A DNA stretch of 64,000 nucleotides, taken from NCBI RefSeq assembly GCF_042477335.2, contig NC_091257.1, positions 48,454,501 to 48,518,500 on the forward strand. Direction: 5' to 3'. Position 1 is the first letter of the stretch, and each line of letters begins with the position of its first letter. Origin of the DNA: Ovis canadensis (lineage: Eukaryota > Chordata > Mammalia > Artiodactyla > Bovidae). Below are positions 1-11,083 of this stretch, in pieces. The translations under genes and the position numbers were made by a program. The notes under the pieces are model-generated. The model did not search any database. It worked only from the letters and a program-made list of their open reading frames with translations, and was not told the origin of the DNA.

Positions 1-1835
1 TTTAGGGCTTGGTGCTATTCCAGGCATCCACCGGAGTCTTGGGTTGCATCCTCCTCGGATAAGGGGAGGAGGCGACTATGGAAGTTTTATTCTCGATACA
101 GTTTTGTGTGTTTCTTTTCTAACTTAACATTTTGTCAGAAGAATTTTAGATGAGTAGTCTTAATAGGGATCACTTAGGACGACAGATTAACATTCCAGGA
201 AATGGAAGTACAATGGTAATAGTCCACATGTTGTGTCGGACTTTTAAGTGACTTCTGTTTTTTCGCTGCTCCAAGCAGTACTGCACCACAGCTGCAAAAC
301 ATACGTGCTTGATTGAACTGATCTCTGGGAGCCATGAACCACAAGCTTCATGTTTCTTGCATGAGTCCAGCACCACAGACGGGAGCCACGGTCTTTCATC
401 CCTAGGCCACTGACACTGAAGTGGAGTGAGTCAGTGCAAGCCCAGCCCCCTCCTGGGAGGGACGTTATAGGTCATTGTGTTGTCTCAGGCAGGGGAGACC
501 TTCTCTTTGTCTTCCCCTACCCTGGTGCCACCCCCGCAACCCATTGTCTCTGAGCTCACCCTTTCTGCCACCATGGGAACCCCAACTGCTTTTCTCCTCA
601 ATAAAGTGTGAGCCCTTGAACAGGGAGACTGTGTTACCTCATCTTTGAACCCCTCATGCCTGGGGACGGGACACTGAATTCTGCACAAATGCCTGAGCTG
701 GAGGGAAGGAGGACAGCGGGGAGGTGAGAGGAACAGCCGCGTCCTTCAGCATGGTCATCGAGGACATTTTAATGGTCGAGTGGTCTAGTTTTGGGGAGAT
801 GGTGGGGGAGCTTTGTTTGTGGCTTGCCGAGTCTTCTTTTGTTTGAATTGGGAGAGTGATGCAAAAAGGGTTCACCTGCCAGCCGCTCTTCACCAACCTG
901 GGAAATGGAGAGACTTGACCACTCTATACCAGACCCACAACAGCAGGAATTCCGTGAATGCGATCCCCGACAGTGGATATGATCCCTGACAGCGGACACA
1001 GTCCCCAGCAGCACATACGATCCCCAGCCGTGGATACAACCCCAAAGGTGTGTTTCTCAGCTCTGTCTCTTGGATCCTCAGTTTCCTAACCTGAAAATGT
1101 GAATAGTAAAACTGCCCACTTCGGGGCTGTCAGAGTGGATGAACTGAGCTGCTCCATGTGGCTCACCCAGAAATCTTGGGCACGTACAAAAGGTTCAGCC
1201 CGTCAATTGAACCAGAGTTGAAATGAACCAGAGTCGAAATCTGATCTTCAGCATCTGTAGGTCTGTGCACAGCAGCCATGAACATGTGAGCTGAAATGTG
1301 ACCTTGGACCAGTCCTGAGGGATTACCTGTCTCCTCCTGGCATCTTCCAGAAAGGAGATGGGGCGACAGCCCCTTGTGGAGGCTGCTTTCCTTTAGTTTG
1401 CACCTTCTAACACCTTTGAAGAGTGTTGCCATTTTCTGTCTGTTCTCTCCCTGGGTTTCTCTTTGGTCTGCTCAGGGCTTTCTCCTAGGTGACTAGATCT
1501 TTCTTGTCCCTAGGCAGGGCCGGGTGACTCAGCCCATTTGGAACAAGACCTCTCTGGGTGGCGTTTTGATGCCCACTACGGCTCCTCTCATTCTGGGGTT
1601 TGGCTTGGAGAAAGTGTCAGGAACAGTCGTAGCAATAAAGGCCCTTTCTGTTCCAGTGGGGTCTCAGGATGCCTTTGGGTTCCTGCCTTCAGAGGATTTT
1701 GCTGTGGCTGCTACTGCAGATCTGAACTGGTCAGCACGGAGACCAAAGTCATAAACATGAAATCTACCAGTTATAACATTACGAGATGCTATTGAGGACA
1801 TTGGCAAGACACAATTCTCTGAGGTTTCACCTCAG
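1..1835. other. Unassigned single-copy sequence
   Basis: I recognise no gene or repeat family here. A polyadenylation-type hexamer AATAAA lies at 599-604 in a stretch that could be an old LTR, but I cannot anchor its ends. A short degenerate tandem array at 962-1038 is listed separately. Open frames are under 90 residues and resemble no protein I know. Confidence 0.6.
962..1038. repeat. Degenerate 19-20 bp tandem repeat, four units
   Basis: Four consecutive units begin at 962, 981, 1001 and 1019. Each is built around GATCCCC or GTCCCC followed by a (GA)CAGNGGATA-like half. The units have drifted, so this is an old minisatellite-like array rather than an active one. Confidence 0.55.
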
Positions 1836-2770
1836 AGAATGAGATATCACCTCACATCTGACAGAATGGCCATCATCAAAAAACGTGTGTGCATGCCAAG
1901 TTGCTTCAGTCGTGTCTGACTCTTTGCGTCCCCAAGGACTGTAGCCCTCCAGGTTCCTCTGTCCATGGGATTTTCCAGGCAAGAATACTGGAGTGGGTTG
2001 CCATGCCCTCCTCCAGGGGCTCTTCCCAAACCAGGGATCAAACCCATGTCTCCTGTGACTCCTGCACTGCAGGTGGATTCTTTACTGCTGAGCCACCTCA
2101 TCAAGTAACAAATACTGGCAAAGATATGGAGAAAAGGGAACCCTTGTACACTGTTGGTAAGAATGTAAATTGGTACCGCCACTATGGAAAACAGTATGGA
2201 GATTTCTCAGAAATATTAAAAATTACCACATGACCCAGAAATTCCACTCCTGCATATGTTGGATATATACCCCCACCCCCCACCCCCAAATGTACCCAGT
2301 GTTCACTGCAGCACTATTTACAATAGCAGTCGAGACATGGAAGCAACCTAAGTGACCACCAGCAGGTCAGTGGACAAAGAAGACGTAGGACATGTATCCA
2401 ATGGGATATTACTTATCCACAGAAACAAATGGCATAATGCCCTTTGCAGCAACATGGATGGACTTGGAGGGTACTATGATAAGTGATGAATCAGACAGAG
2501 AAAGGTAAATACCATATGATCTCACATGTGGAAATCTTATAAATACAACAAACTAATGAATAAGACGAAAAAGCAGACCCACAGGTAATGGAGAATAAAC
2601 TACTGGTCTCCAGCGGGGAGAGGAAAGCAGGGGAGAGGCATTATAGGGGTAGAGGATTAAAAAGGAGGGGTTGTTATGGGATTATATAAAATCATATGTG
2701 TGAAACTTCTGAAAATTTTAAAGCACTGTAGAATTTGAAGAATTATTAAAAACAAAAACAAAAACAAAAC
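1836..2770 (+). mobile_element. L1 3' end (ORF2 tail and 3'UTR), 5'-truncated
   Basis: The sequence follows the conserved mammalian L1 tail: the GAGATATCACCTCACA block, the 'GGAGAAAAGGGAACCC' block, the 'ACTATGGAAAACAGTATGG' block, then the 'AACATGGATGGACTTGG' block. It ends in an A-rich tail of AAAAAC units at about 2746-2770. A Bov-tA SINE interrupts it at 1886-2099. No frame is intact. The copy is older than the SINE inside it. Confidence 0.85.
1886..2099 (-). mobile_element. Bov-tA SINE inside L1
   Basis: On the minus strand this reads as a tRNA-Glu-like head (beginning near TGAGCCACC on the plus strand) joined to a Bov-A body. The L1 sequence resumes directly on its right side. CATCAA-like flanks on both sides may be the target duplication. 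Confidence 0.88.
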
Positions 2771-3423
2771 TCTGAGGTTTCAGCATCAGAGCCGTGCTTT
2801 CTCTAAACCATGGGTTTGTTTTTGTCTTGTGAGCGCCAGGGCTTCTGTAACTGATGGTTTCACTTATTACCTGGGCTGCTAGGGAGCTCAGAGCCAAAAC
2901 TGTGTCCGAGGCAGAACAATTGGTGTGCCCTTTCGTGAGGTCATTTATTTTTCTATTCATGTTGCCCTCCAGTCCCTCATAGGTTTTGGTTGCTGTTCTT
3001 CCAAATAAAACCTGTTGGTCACAGGATCAGTTCTCCATAGTCAGCAACCTGGACAACGAGCACCCAGAATCTGTCAATCCCATTGTCTCCACACTGGCCA
3101 AAGGCTCCCCAGTCAGCAGCTTGAACCGCTAGGTTCACTCTAGTGTGATTTTGATGTTCATTTAAAATCCTGCCCTGTCATTTATTTTCTTTCAGTGCCA
3201 TGTGAGGCTGGCCTAATTTTCATGAGTCTTCACAGGACTCCACCCCAGGTAGTCAAGAGGAATGCAAGTGGATCCGTGTGCCAGGCACGTTTCTGTTGAG
3301 TCAGATGATTTTCAAAAGAAATTCTCTAAGCCTCTCACAGCCTCTTCTTAAGACCATCCTCCCTCCATGCCTCTCTCTTTCTTTTCTTCTTTCTGGCCCT
3401 TCTTGCTTTCCACTGCACACATA
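2771..3423. other. Unassigned single-copy sequence
   Basis: I see no gene and no clear repeat. The L1 tail borders it on the left and a MIR remnant on the right. Confidence 0.5.
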
Positions 3424-3578
3424 TGTCCCTTAGTAGCTGTACAAGTCGCTTCACTTATTTGAGCCTCAGTTTTTTTTTCCCCTTTTTTCTTTTCATCCAT
3501 AAAAAAGGGACCAAAAAAGGTCATATAATGATGAGGTGGATTAAATGAAATCATTCCTGTAAAGCACTGAGAGGCAGG
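3424..3578 (+). mobile_element. MIR SINE remnant
   Basis: The order TAGTAGCTGT, CACTTATTTGAGCCTCAG, an AAAAGGG block, then ATTAAATGAAAT and AAAGCACTGAGAGGC follows the MIR core and tail. A T-rich expansion at 3470-3490 interrupts it. Ancient and heavily mutated. Confidence 0.65.
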
Positions 3579-3596
3579 AGAAGCATATTGAATGTC

Positions 3597-3782
3597 CAGT
3601 TCAGTTCAGTTCAGTTCAGTCGCTCAGTCGTGTCTGACTCTGCAACCCCATGGGCTGCAGCACTCCAGGCTTCCCTGTCCCTCGCCAACTCTTGGAGCTT
3701 GCTCAGACTCATGTCCATCGAGTGGATGATGCCATCCAACTATCTCATCCTCTGTTGTCCCGTTTGCCTCCTGCCTTCAATG
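3597..3782 (-). mobile_element. BovB 3' end, about 185 bp
   Basis: It begins on the plus strand with the (CAGTT)n motif that is the BovB 3' terminus in antisense, then the CGCTCAGTCGTGTC block and the CTCATCCTCTG block. It is cut off at TGCCTTCAAT, so only the extreme 3' end was inserted. Confidence 0.88.
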
Positions 3783-3914
3783 TTGTGTTGAGCCATGAAT
3801 GTTAGCTGTTATCATTCACTCATTCAATAGACATTTATGAAATCGCATCTGTTACATGCTGGACATACACAAACATTTGTCAAGGAAAAAGAATTTTCTT
3901 TATTTACACACAGA

Positions 3915-4023
3915 CCCAGGGAGGTCCAGTGCATAAGACTCCATGCTCCCAGTGCAGGGGCATAGGTTTGATCCCTGGTTGGAGAAGTAAGATTCTGCTT
4001 GCCTCACAGCAAAGCCCCCCAAA
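3915..4023 (+). mobile_element. Cetartiodactyl tRNA-derived SINE (CHR-type)
   Basis: The box B-like GGTTTGATCCC, the preceding GTCCAGTGCATAAGACT block and the following GGAGAAGTAAGATTC block match the CHR family found across cetartiodactyls. It is older than Bov-tA. Confidence 0.7.
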
Positions 4024-4031
4024 CAGGAAAT

Positions 4032-4084
4032 TACACACATACACGCAAACACACATACACGCGAACACACACACCCGCACACCC
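4032..4084. repeat. Imperfect (CA)n microsatellite
   Basis: A run of CA dinucleotides with ATAC and GCAA/GCGA interruptions follows directly on the A-rich end of the CHR-type SINE, the usual place for microsatellites seeded by SINE tails. Confidence 0.85.
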
Positions 4085-5178
4085 TAACATAATAATCCAG
4101 GGGCAGAGAAGGACTGAGATTTCACTCGTGAGAATTGGTGGACTCCTAGGACAGGCTGGCAGTGGCCCCTTCAGGAGGCAGCTTTCACTATTTCTCATCT
4201 CGTTTCCTCACCCCAGTTTATGACATCCCCCTCCTCATGATTGTGAGACTCACCTTCTCTGGTCTGAGGTTCTCTTTAAGGCCTCGGCCACATGTAAGGC
4301 TGGGGGCCTCCCAGGCCTGAACCCCACCATCCACTCCCACCAATGTGACTTTACTGTTACTACCTCTGTGCAAATCAGCCAGAAAAAGATGGGCCTCTGC
4401 ATTCACTTGACTCTGTTTCCCAGCCTGGCCTGATGACTTTCAGTTTCCTTCTCTGCCTTTGTGGACGGGTTGTCCCTCTGGCTCCCACAGGCTTAGCTAA
4501 ACGCCCTCTGTCCAGTGATGGCCCGAGTGATTAATCTGTGGCTCGTTTCCTCCCCTCTTCCCTGGAGCGTGTGCAAGGCCCATCCATCAAGATGCCCAGA
4601 TAATTGAAGCAGTCCCCTTTCGTTCAGGGCCGTGTCTAAGCAGAGATGTTGGCTGGAGACCTGTGCTGTTCGCTGTGATTACTCCTGAGTGAATCCCTGG
4701 GGCTCTTGTCTGCCTCCTTCAGCTCCTCATCTCCTTGAACCACGTGTCTGTAATGGCCTCTCCTCCTCCCACCAAGACTTTTCACCCCAGGCTGGCCTTA
4801 GCAATCATTTCACCTTGACCCCTAAGAAGAGCTGTTCCACCGAAGAACAAAACAGGCAGAATCAATTCAGTGCAGTCTGAGGGAGCTGAGTTGGCCACTA
4901 GAAAGAACTTTCTTCCCTGAGGCTTGGAGAAAGGCAGTGGGATCTTTCTAGATCTCTGGGGAAGGGAGGAGGATGAGTCTCTCTTGAGATCTTTTAGAGG
5001 AATGAATGACCTCCCTGAGCCCTTGCCCAGTCTAAGGAGAGTTCTTGGAGTTGGAAGAGACCTAGGACTTATCTACCCCACCCTCCCTCTCAATGCCGAT
5101 TTTGGGGTGCTTTGTCTTAGCACAAATCCTCCTTCACTGTTCATTTATTCACTCAGCCACTCATTTCACAACACAGTA
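4085..5178. other. Unassigned single-copy sequence
   Basis: About 1.1 kb without a recognisable repeat or gene. Short frames of 60-92 residues on both strands look like chance. Confidence 0.5.
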
Positions 5179-5646
5179 AGGTCCCTACATACGAACCTTT
5201 AAGTTTCAAACTTTTCAAAGATACAGATGTGCATCTGGTTCCAGTGGGGAACCAGAACCAATTCTGTCAACGTCAGGCATTAGTGAAATTGCATCTCGCC
5301 CTCTGTTTCCTATTGCTGATGACCCATCAGTTCTACCATCTCTCACCTCCTCTCCCTCCTCCAGTCAGTAACTCTTCTTGCCTGTCCACTCAATGCCAGC
5401 TCCTGGATGTCAGCTGTTGTACTGTACAACGTACTTTTCAAGGTACTGTACTGTAAGATTGAAAATATTTTCATGTTTGTTTTTATGTATTATTTGCATA
5501 CAAAGTATGATAAACCTATTACAGTACAGGGCTATATAGCTGACTGTATCAGTTGGATGCCTAGGCTAACTTTGTTGGATTTATAAACAAACTGGAGTTA
5601 CGAATGTGCTCTAAGAATAAAACTTGTTTGTGTGTAAGGGACTCAC
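5179..5646. mobile_element. Non-autonomous DNA transposon remnant (Tigger-like)
   Basis: The left end TCCCTACATACGAAC is matched in inverted orientation by the right end (reverse complement TCCCTTACACACAAAC), giving a decayed terminal inverted repeat. A TA dinucleotide precedes the left end. Inside, a plus-strand frame at 5229-5456 is rich in Ser, Pro and Cys and may be the tail of an old transposase. I recognise the type as a mammalian Tc1/mariner-class element; the exact family is uncertain. Confidence 0.6.
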
Positions 5647-5794
5647 AGCATCTTATGACCAGATCTTCACTGTCCCAAGCACAGGGTAGGGACAGGTGAC
5701 ATCAGCAAAGTAGGGTCTGGCTAACATGGAGGGATGAGAAGGTTGTTTCCAGACTATTAAGTTAATAAAAGCAATAAACCTCCTTGGTTGTTTT

Positions 5795-7069
5795 CAGTTC
5801 AGTTCAGTCGCTCAGTCGTGTCCGACTCTTTGCGACCCCATGAATCGCAGCACGCCAGGCCTCACTGTGCATCAGCAGCTCCTGGAGTTCACTCAGATTC
5901 ACGTCCATTGAGTCTGTGATGCCATCCAGCCATCTCATCCTTGGTCATCCCCTTCTCCTTCTGCTCCCAATCCCTCCCAGCATCAGAGTCTTTTCCAATG
6001 AGTCAACTCTTCGCATGGGGTGGCCAAAGTACTGGAGTTTCAGCTTTAGCATCATTCCTTCCAAAGAAATCCCAGGGCTGATCTCCTTCAGAATGGACTG
6101 GTTGGATCTCCTTGCAGTCCAAGGGACTCTCAAGAGTCTTCTCCAACACCACAGTTCAAATGCATCAATTCTTTGGGGCTCAGCCTTCTTCACAGTCCAA
6201 CTCTCACATCCATACATGACCACAGGAAAAACCATAGCCTTGACTAGGCGGACCTTAGTCGGCACAGTAATGTCTCTGCTTTTGAATATGCTATCTAGGT
6301 TGGTCATAACTTTTCTTCCAAGGAGTAAGCATCTTTTAATTTCTTGGCTGCAGTCACCATCTGCAGTGATTTTGGAGCCCAAAAAGATAAAGTCTGACAC
6401 TGTTTCCACTGTTTCCCCATCTATTTCCCATGAAGTGATGGGCCTTTGTTTTCTGAATGATCTTCATTTTCTGAATGTTGAGCTTTAAGCCAACTTTTTC
6501 ACTCTCCACTTTCGCTTTCATCAAGAGGCTTTTGAGTTCCTCTTCACTTTCTGCAATAAGGGTGGTGTCATCTGCATATCTGAAGTTATTGATATTTCTC
6601 CCGGCAATCTTGATTCCAGCTTGTGTTTCTTCCAGCCCAGCGTGTCTCATGATGTACTCTACATAGAAGTTAAATAAGCAGGTGACAATATACAGCCTTG
6701 ACGTACTCCTTTTCCTATTTGGAACCAGTCTGTTGTTCCATGTCCAGTTCTAACTGTTGCTTCCTGGCCTGCATACAGATTTCTCAAGAGGCAGGTCAGG
6801 TGGTCTGGTATGCCCATCTCTTTCAGAATTTTCCACAGTTTATTGTGATCCACACAGTCAAAGGCTTTGGCATAGTCAATAAAGCAGAAATAGATGTTTT
6901 TCTGGAATTCTCTTGCTTTTTTGATGATCCAGCGGATGTTGGCAATTTGATCTCCGGTTCCTCTGCCTTTTCTAAAACCAGCTTGAACATCAGGAAGTTC
7001 ACGGTTCATGTACTGCTGAAGCCTGCCTTGGAGAATTTTGAGCATTACTTTACTAGCATGTGAGATGAG
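5795..7069 (-). mobile_element. BovB LINE, 5'-truncated (1.27 kb)
   Basis: Starts at the (CAGTT)n 3' terminus and runs to the point where BovB sequence stops at 7069. It covers the C-terminal half of the RTE-type reverse transcriptase. Three minus-strand frames (6659-7045, 6354-6650, 5945-6409) are successive pieces of one protein broken by frameshifts. The first has the FIDYAKAFD catalytic motif and the second has YADD. A nonfunctional copy. Confidence 0.95.
5945..7045 (-). pseudogene. BovB reverse-transcriptase remnant, three frames
   Basis: The N-proximal piece (6659-7045) carries the FRKGRGTGDQ region, the metal-binding motif FIDYAKAFD and the QGCILSP motif. The next (6354-6650) carries YADD followed by the thumb-like region. 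The last (5945-6409) carries the C-terminal 'MYGCESWTVKKAE' and '[11 protein letters not shown]' blocks typical of BovB. These frames do not join. The endonuclease domain and RT N-terminus were never inserted. Known role of the family: RNA-templated DNA synthesis at a nicked target. This copy cannot make that protein. Confidence 0.9.
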
Positions 7070-8438
7070 GAATATTCAATAAGAACAGCTTTGCATTCAA
7101 GGGGATGTCCTGTCTTTGAACCAATGCCAATCAACTTGGCAGTGAACTGAAGATGCGTGATCACTCCCGTGAGGAAACCTCTCACGTGTGTAGCCCTGAA
7201 AACACGCACTGTGCAACAAAGGATCTGAAATCCTGGATTTGGCTCAATGAGTAACTCAGAGATGCAGAGAATTTGAAGCAGTCACTGTGCTCAGCATATC
7301 AAGACATGTGGAGTCTGGCTGCCTCACTGGGAATCCAAGTCTTCTAAAACACGATCCAACTTAATTTTCTCCTGAGAGGCTGCTAATATTAGACCTCTGG
7401 AGGGCCTCACCACTGGTGGTGTCTACCCCCACCCTCCAAAGAAGGTGAGTATATAACATTACTAAAAACCATAACACAAGGGTAAGGAAGTCTGATTCTG
7501 TTCCAGTTTTCCCCATAATGTCTTTCTGATGCTGTTTTGAAAATATCAAATGAGAAATGCTTAAACAAAAAGGTTGGCATCCTGGCTGTGTTGATGGCCT
7601 GGGTATGTGTGTAGTATGATGGAAGGCAAGCAAGCATTGTTTACTGTCCCCACCAGGACCCCCCATTCACTGTTAGCCTGTTCCTGACCCCAAGCTCAGG
7701 ACCTCAAAGGCTCTTGAGATTCCTTTGCCCCACGCATCTCTCTCTTTCTCTCTTTTCCTCCATAATTCTTACTTTTCATCTAAGACTCCCGTTCAACTTC
7801 AACTCCCAGACTAGCAGCACCACCAACCAAGGAGGCCTCCATTGGTTATTCACACACAGAGAAAGCCCCCTGCCTCTGATCTCCCGTGGAAAGTGTTGTC
7901 TGCGTCACTTAATAATATACTACTTGTGGCATACTCCACATTCTTGCTTCGAGCTTATAATTAACTTTTCAAGTGTTCTTGTATTGTTTATCTAATGAAT
8001 CTATGAGTGTTTGAGGGCAAGACTCAGGTTTTCATTTCCTTCTGGTGCTGTAAGGAATAGAAACCACCTTCACATTTCAAAGATGCTTCTTCCTTTGGTC
8101 AGTCCTTCCTAACATGAGGAAGAAAGAGACTCACTTTAGAAGTGGAAATTCTCAAACACTGAGAACACATTTCATTTATGAAATATTGAACTAAAGGTTG
8201 GTGATCATGTGGTGCCCATGCTATGGTACCTTGAAATGCACCATCAAGCACTGGTTAATGTGAAAGGGGAAGTAAAACCTTACATGTTGTAGAAATGCTT
8301 AGATCCTCAATAATATCTCTCTACTTTTCCTTCCACCCCATGCCTGCTCCCTACCAAAGCCTTCCACTCTAATCCACGTTTGAGAGTTATCAAAATAGTG
8401 AAATAGCTCACCTATTACCACCTCAATTCCAATTATTT
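7070..8438. other. Unassigned single-copy sequence
   Basis: About 1.4 kb between BovB and a CHR-type SINE. I see no gene, promoter motif cluster or named repeat. Confidence 0.5.
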
Positions 8439-8643
8439 CTTTTTATTTATTTGTTTATGGCTTTGTCAGTTCTTGGTTGTGTCACGAGGGACCTTTTATA
8501 TTGCTGCGTGCAGGCTTCTCTCTAGTTGTGCTTGGGTTTAGTTGCCCCATGGCATGTGGAATCTCAGTTACCCAACTAGGGATCAGACCCGTAGCCCCTG
8601 CACTGGAAGGCAGAGTCTTGACCGCTGGACCACCAGAGAAGTC
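8439..8643 (-). mobile_element. CHR-type SINE with decayed target duplication
   Basis: In antisense it shows the CTTCTCTCTAGTTGTG block, the 'GCCCCATGGCATGTGG' block and the box B complement GGGATCAGACCC. It is flanked by degenerate copies of one sequence (CCTCAATTCCAATTATTT at 8421 and CCTCAGCTCCAGTTAATTT at 8644), which I read as an aged target-site duplication. Confidence 0.75.
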
Positions 8644-8662
8644 CCTCAGCTCCAGTTAATTT

Positions 8663-9279
8663 CATGCTGTGAGTCAGCCTCCCTGCACAGGTGCTAGGAG
8701 AGCAGGCGGAGGCCAGTTGCATTTCTGTGGGGCGAGAGGAAGGTTGGAAAAGACTAGAGCTTTAGATCCTTAGTACCTTTAGATCCGGGTACCACTTCTA
8801 CAGGTCACGTTTCTCTGTGTTAGAGCAAGAAGAACCAAGAGGAATAGCCTCGAGAGAAGTGTACGATTCAAGACAAGATGGTTGCTGACGCCAAGTCTGC
8901 AGAGCAGCAGCACAAAATGAGCAAGTGTGCAATGCTCATGGGAGAAGAGGAAGGCAAGAGGGAGCTAGAGCGCGCTGTAGATTTGGTGCAAAGCAGGAGG
9001 CGAGAAAATGTAGTTGGCTAGAGCAGAGGGGAAGGGGACAGAAGCTTGAGGAGCCTTTGTTTATTTAGTTTGGGAATAGGGAGATGAGCACACTCATAAC
9101 TAAAATGACCAAAGATTCACGGGATGCAAGCGGTAAAACAAGGATGGCCAGGGTGGTGACTGTGTTGAGAAGGAATTAACCAGAGGCAGGGGAGGGGGAG
9201 CTTTCCTTTTGAGAAGCAGATCAATATTTGTTATATGTATAATATAAGAGGCCTTTGGTTGTAAGTGAGAAAGCCAAAA
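8663..9279. other. Unassigned single-copy sequence
   Basis: I see nothing I can name. The stretch is purine-rich around 8820-9190. Confidence 0.45.
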
Positions 9280-9373
9280 TTTTATTTTAAAGTTTTAATT
9301 TCATATTAGAGTATAATTGATGTACAGTGTTGTTAATTTCAAGTATAAAGCCAGGTGATTTAGTTACATATAT

Positions 9374-9610
9374 GCTGCTGCTAAGTTGCTTCAGTCGTGT
9401 CCGACTCTCTGTGACCCCACAGACGGCAGCCCATCAGGCTCTGCTGTCCCTGGGATTCTCCAGGCAAGAACACTGGAGTGGGCTGCCATTTCCCTCTCCA
9501 GTGCATGAAAGTGAAAAGTGAAAGTGAAGTCGCTCAGTCGTGTCCGACTCCTAGCGACCCCATGGACTGCAGCCTACCAGGCTCCCTCGTCCATGGGATT
9601 TTCAGGCAAA
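9374..9610 (-). mobile_element. Bov-A2 SINE, end lost
   Basis: Two antisense Bov-A monomers are joined by the AAGTGAAAAGTGAAAGTGAAG linker region, the signature of Bov-A2. The second monomer stops at TTTTCAGGCAAA instead of running through the usual last 30 bases. Confidence 0.9.
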
Positions 9611-9721
9611 AATTTTTCCCGGAGTCTTTTATAGCTTATTACAGAGTATCAAGTAGAATTCCCTGTGCTGTACCGTAGGTCCTTGTTGACTATGATTGTT
9701 TTATATATCGTAGTGTGTATC

Positions 9722-9870
9722 AGAAGATGAGATGGTTGGATGCCGTCACCAGTTCAATGAACATGAACTTGGGCAAAGTCTGGGAGATGGTGAGGGATAG
9801 GGAAGCCTGGTGTGCTGCAGTCCATAGGGTCGGGAAGAGTAGGGCACGACTTAGCGACTGAACAACAAAA
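9722..9870 (+). mobile_element. BovB 3' end, about 150 bp
   Basis: Begins at AAGATGAGATGGTTGG and ends at the TTAGCGACTGAACAAC terminus. GTGTGTATCAG on the left and AGTGTACATGTCAG on the right look like drifted copies of the L1 target. Confidence 0.85.
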
Positions 9871-9982
9871 ACAGTGTACATGTCAGTCTCAACCTCCTAA
9901 TTTACACCCCTCTCCCAACCTTCCCCTTTGGGAACCATACATTTGTTTTTTTACTCTGTGAGTCTGTTTAAGAGAAACCAAT

Positions 9983-10907
9983 TTGAATCAGTTAAGTTTA
10001 AAAACAAAGAAAAAAAGCATGGCTGAGCCTCAGGAGCTTCCAGAACGTTCGAGACTCTTCCTCCATAGCCGTCAGGTCCGCTCTGCTTCCCCCTCCTTCT
10101 CTCGGCCTCTGCAGGTCCTCAGCGTCTTCAGTGTCGGGGGGGAAACAGGACTGAGGCTGCAGCCGAAGGAGAGGGACTGTACTGACTTTCTTGGCCCCAA
10201 ATTCAAAATTCCACAGAAAGTTTCTCACTGGTCCATCTTGAATCTGTAGGAGCCAAACTGGGGTCAACAGATTGTGCGAGGCTGTGCGGAGGCTGCTGTA
10301 GGTGAGCACCTGCCCCACTGAAGAGGGTGTCCTGTCGATCTGTGTAGTTCAGAGGTGGAGGGAAGTTTAGGAAGGCTCTGACAGGTTCACATCTCAGGTT
10401 TGTCTTGTCTTTGTTTTTTGTTCTCAGGGAAGTTAGAGCCTCTGCCAAGAATATGGGAGGGAGGTGGAGGGAGGTTTGGACTGCAGAAGGTTTGGCATGC
10501 TAAAGTATGAACTGAACAAGTCTGTGGGACAACAGAGCAATGTGGAGAGGCAGTCAAGGGTAGGAAGTGCAGGAATGTGAAGGGGTCAGCCCAGATTTAT
10601 TCACCAGATGAACATTATTGATGACAGTCTATTATCTCTTAACCCTGGACCTGGCACCAATAAAAACAGTTGGGCTGATCCAGCACTGGAGAGAGGCAAT
10701 ATAGCTGCTTCAGGTAGAGGGGGCACAGGAGCCTGGGGCAGGGGCAGAGGGCTGAGGTCGCTGGAGATGGGTCCACAAAAGGGGACGCGGGCCTTATCAG
10801 GGAGAAGCTGACACTGTCGTCTCAGTGGTATCCTGGTCATGGCCCTTCCCAGCATAGATGGCCTCAGGTTAGGTGAATCCAGTCTGTTTTGGTCAGGAAT
10901 GTGCGTG
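9983..10907. other. Unassigned single-copy sequence
   Basis: I see no named repeat and no recognisable gene. Open frames reach 106 residues on the minus strand but show no domain I know. Confidence 0.45.
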
Positions 10908-11083
10908 TGCATGTGTGTGACATGGACTGTACGCTGCGAAGCTCCTCTGTCCTTGGGATTTTCCCAGGAAAAAGCCAGTTCCTTCTCCAGGGGTTCTTCC
11001 TGACCCAGGGATCAAACCCATGTCTCTTGTGTCTCCTGCATTAGCAGGAAGAATCTTTACCACTGTGCCATCTGGGAAGGCCA
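10908..11083 (-). mobile_element. Bov-tA SINE, partial
   Basis: Antisense Bov-A body (CTCCTCTGTCCTTGGG) and tRNA-like head ending at GGGAAGGCC. It is bordered on the left by a short GTGT-rich stretch. The initial TTGCTTCAGTCGTGTC part is missing. Confidence 0.85.

Larger units (their letters stand above)
9280..9982 (-). mobile_element. L1 3' end (antisense), interrupted by two insertions
   Basis: Pieces at 9280-9373, 9611-9721 and 9871-9982 follow the bovine-type L1 3'UTR in antisense: the TATAATTGATGTACAGTG block, the TTCCCTGTGCTGTACCGTAGG block (20 bases shared with the consensus, one drifted) and the 'CCTTCCCCTTTGGGAACCAT' block. A Bov-A2 and a BovB 3' end sit in the gaps, so the L1 is the oldest of the three. 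Confidence 0.8.

Noticed and set aside
962-1038. Possible CRISPR-like array
   Set aside because: The units are contiguous with no spacers and the host is a mammal.
1847-2233. Frames of about 110 residues on both strands over a SINE
   Set aside because: Similar frames occur over most Bov-tA copies in the window; they come from SINE sequence, not genes.
6698-7063. Plus-strand frames of about 120 residues over BovB (also 19066-19431)
   Set aside because: They recur at every BovB copy because they are antisense shadows of the reverse-transcriptase frame.
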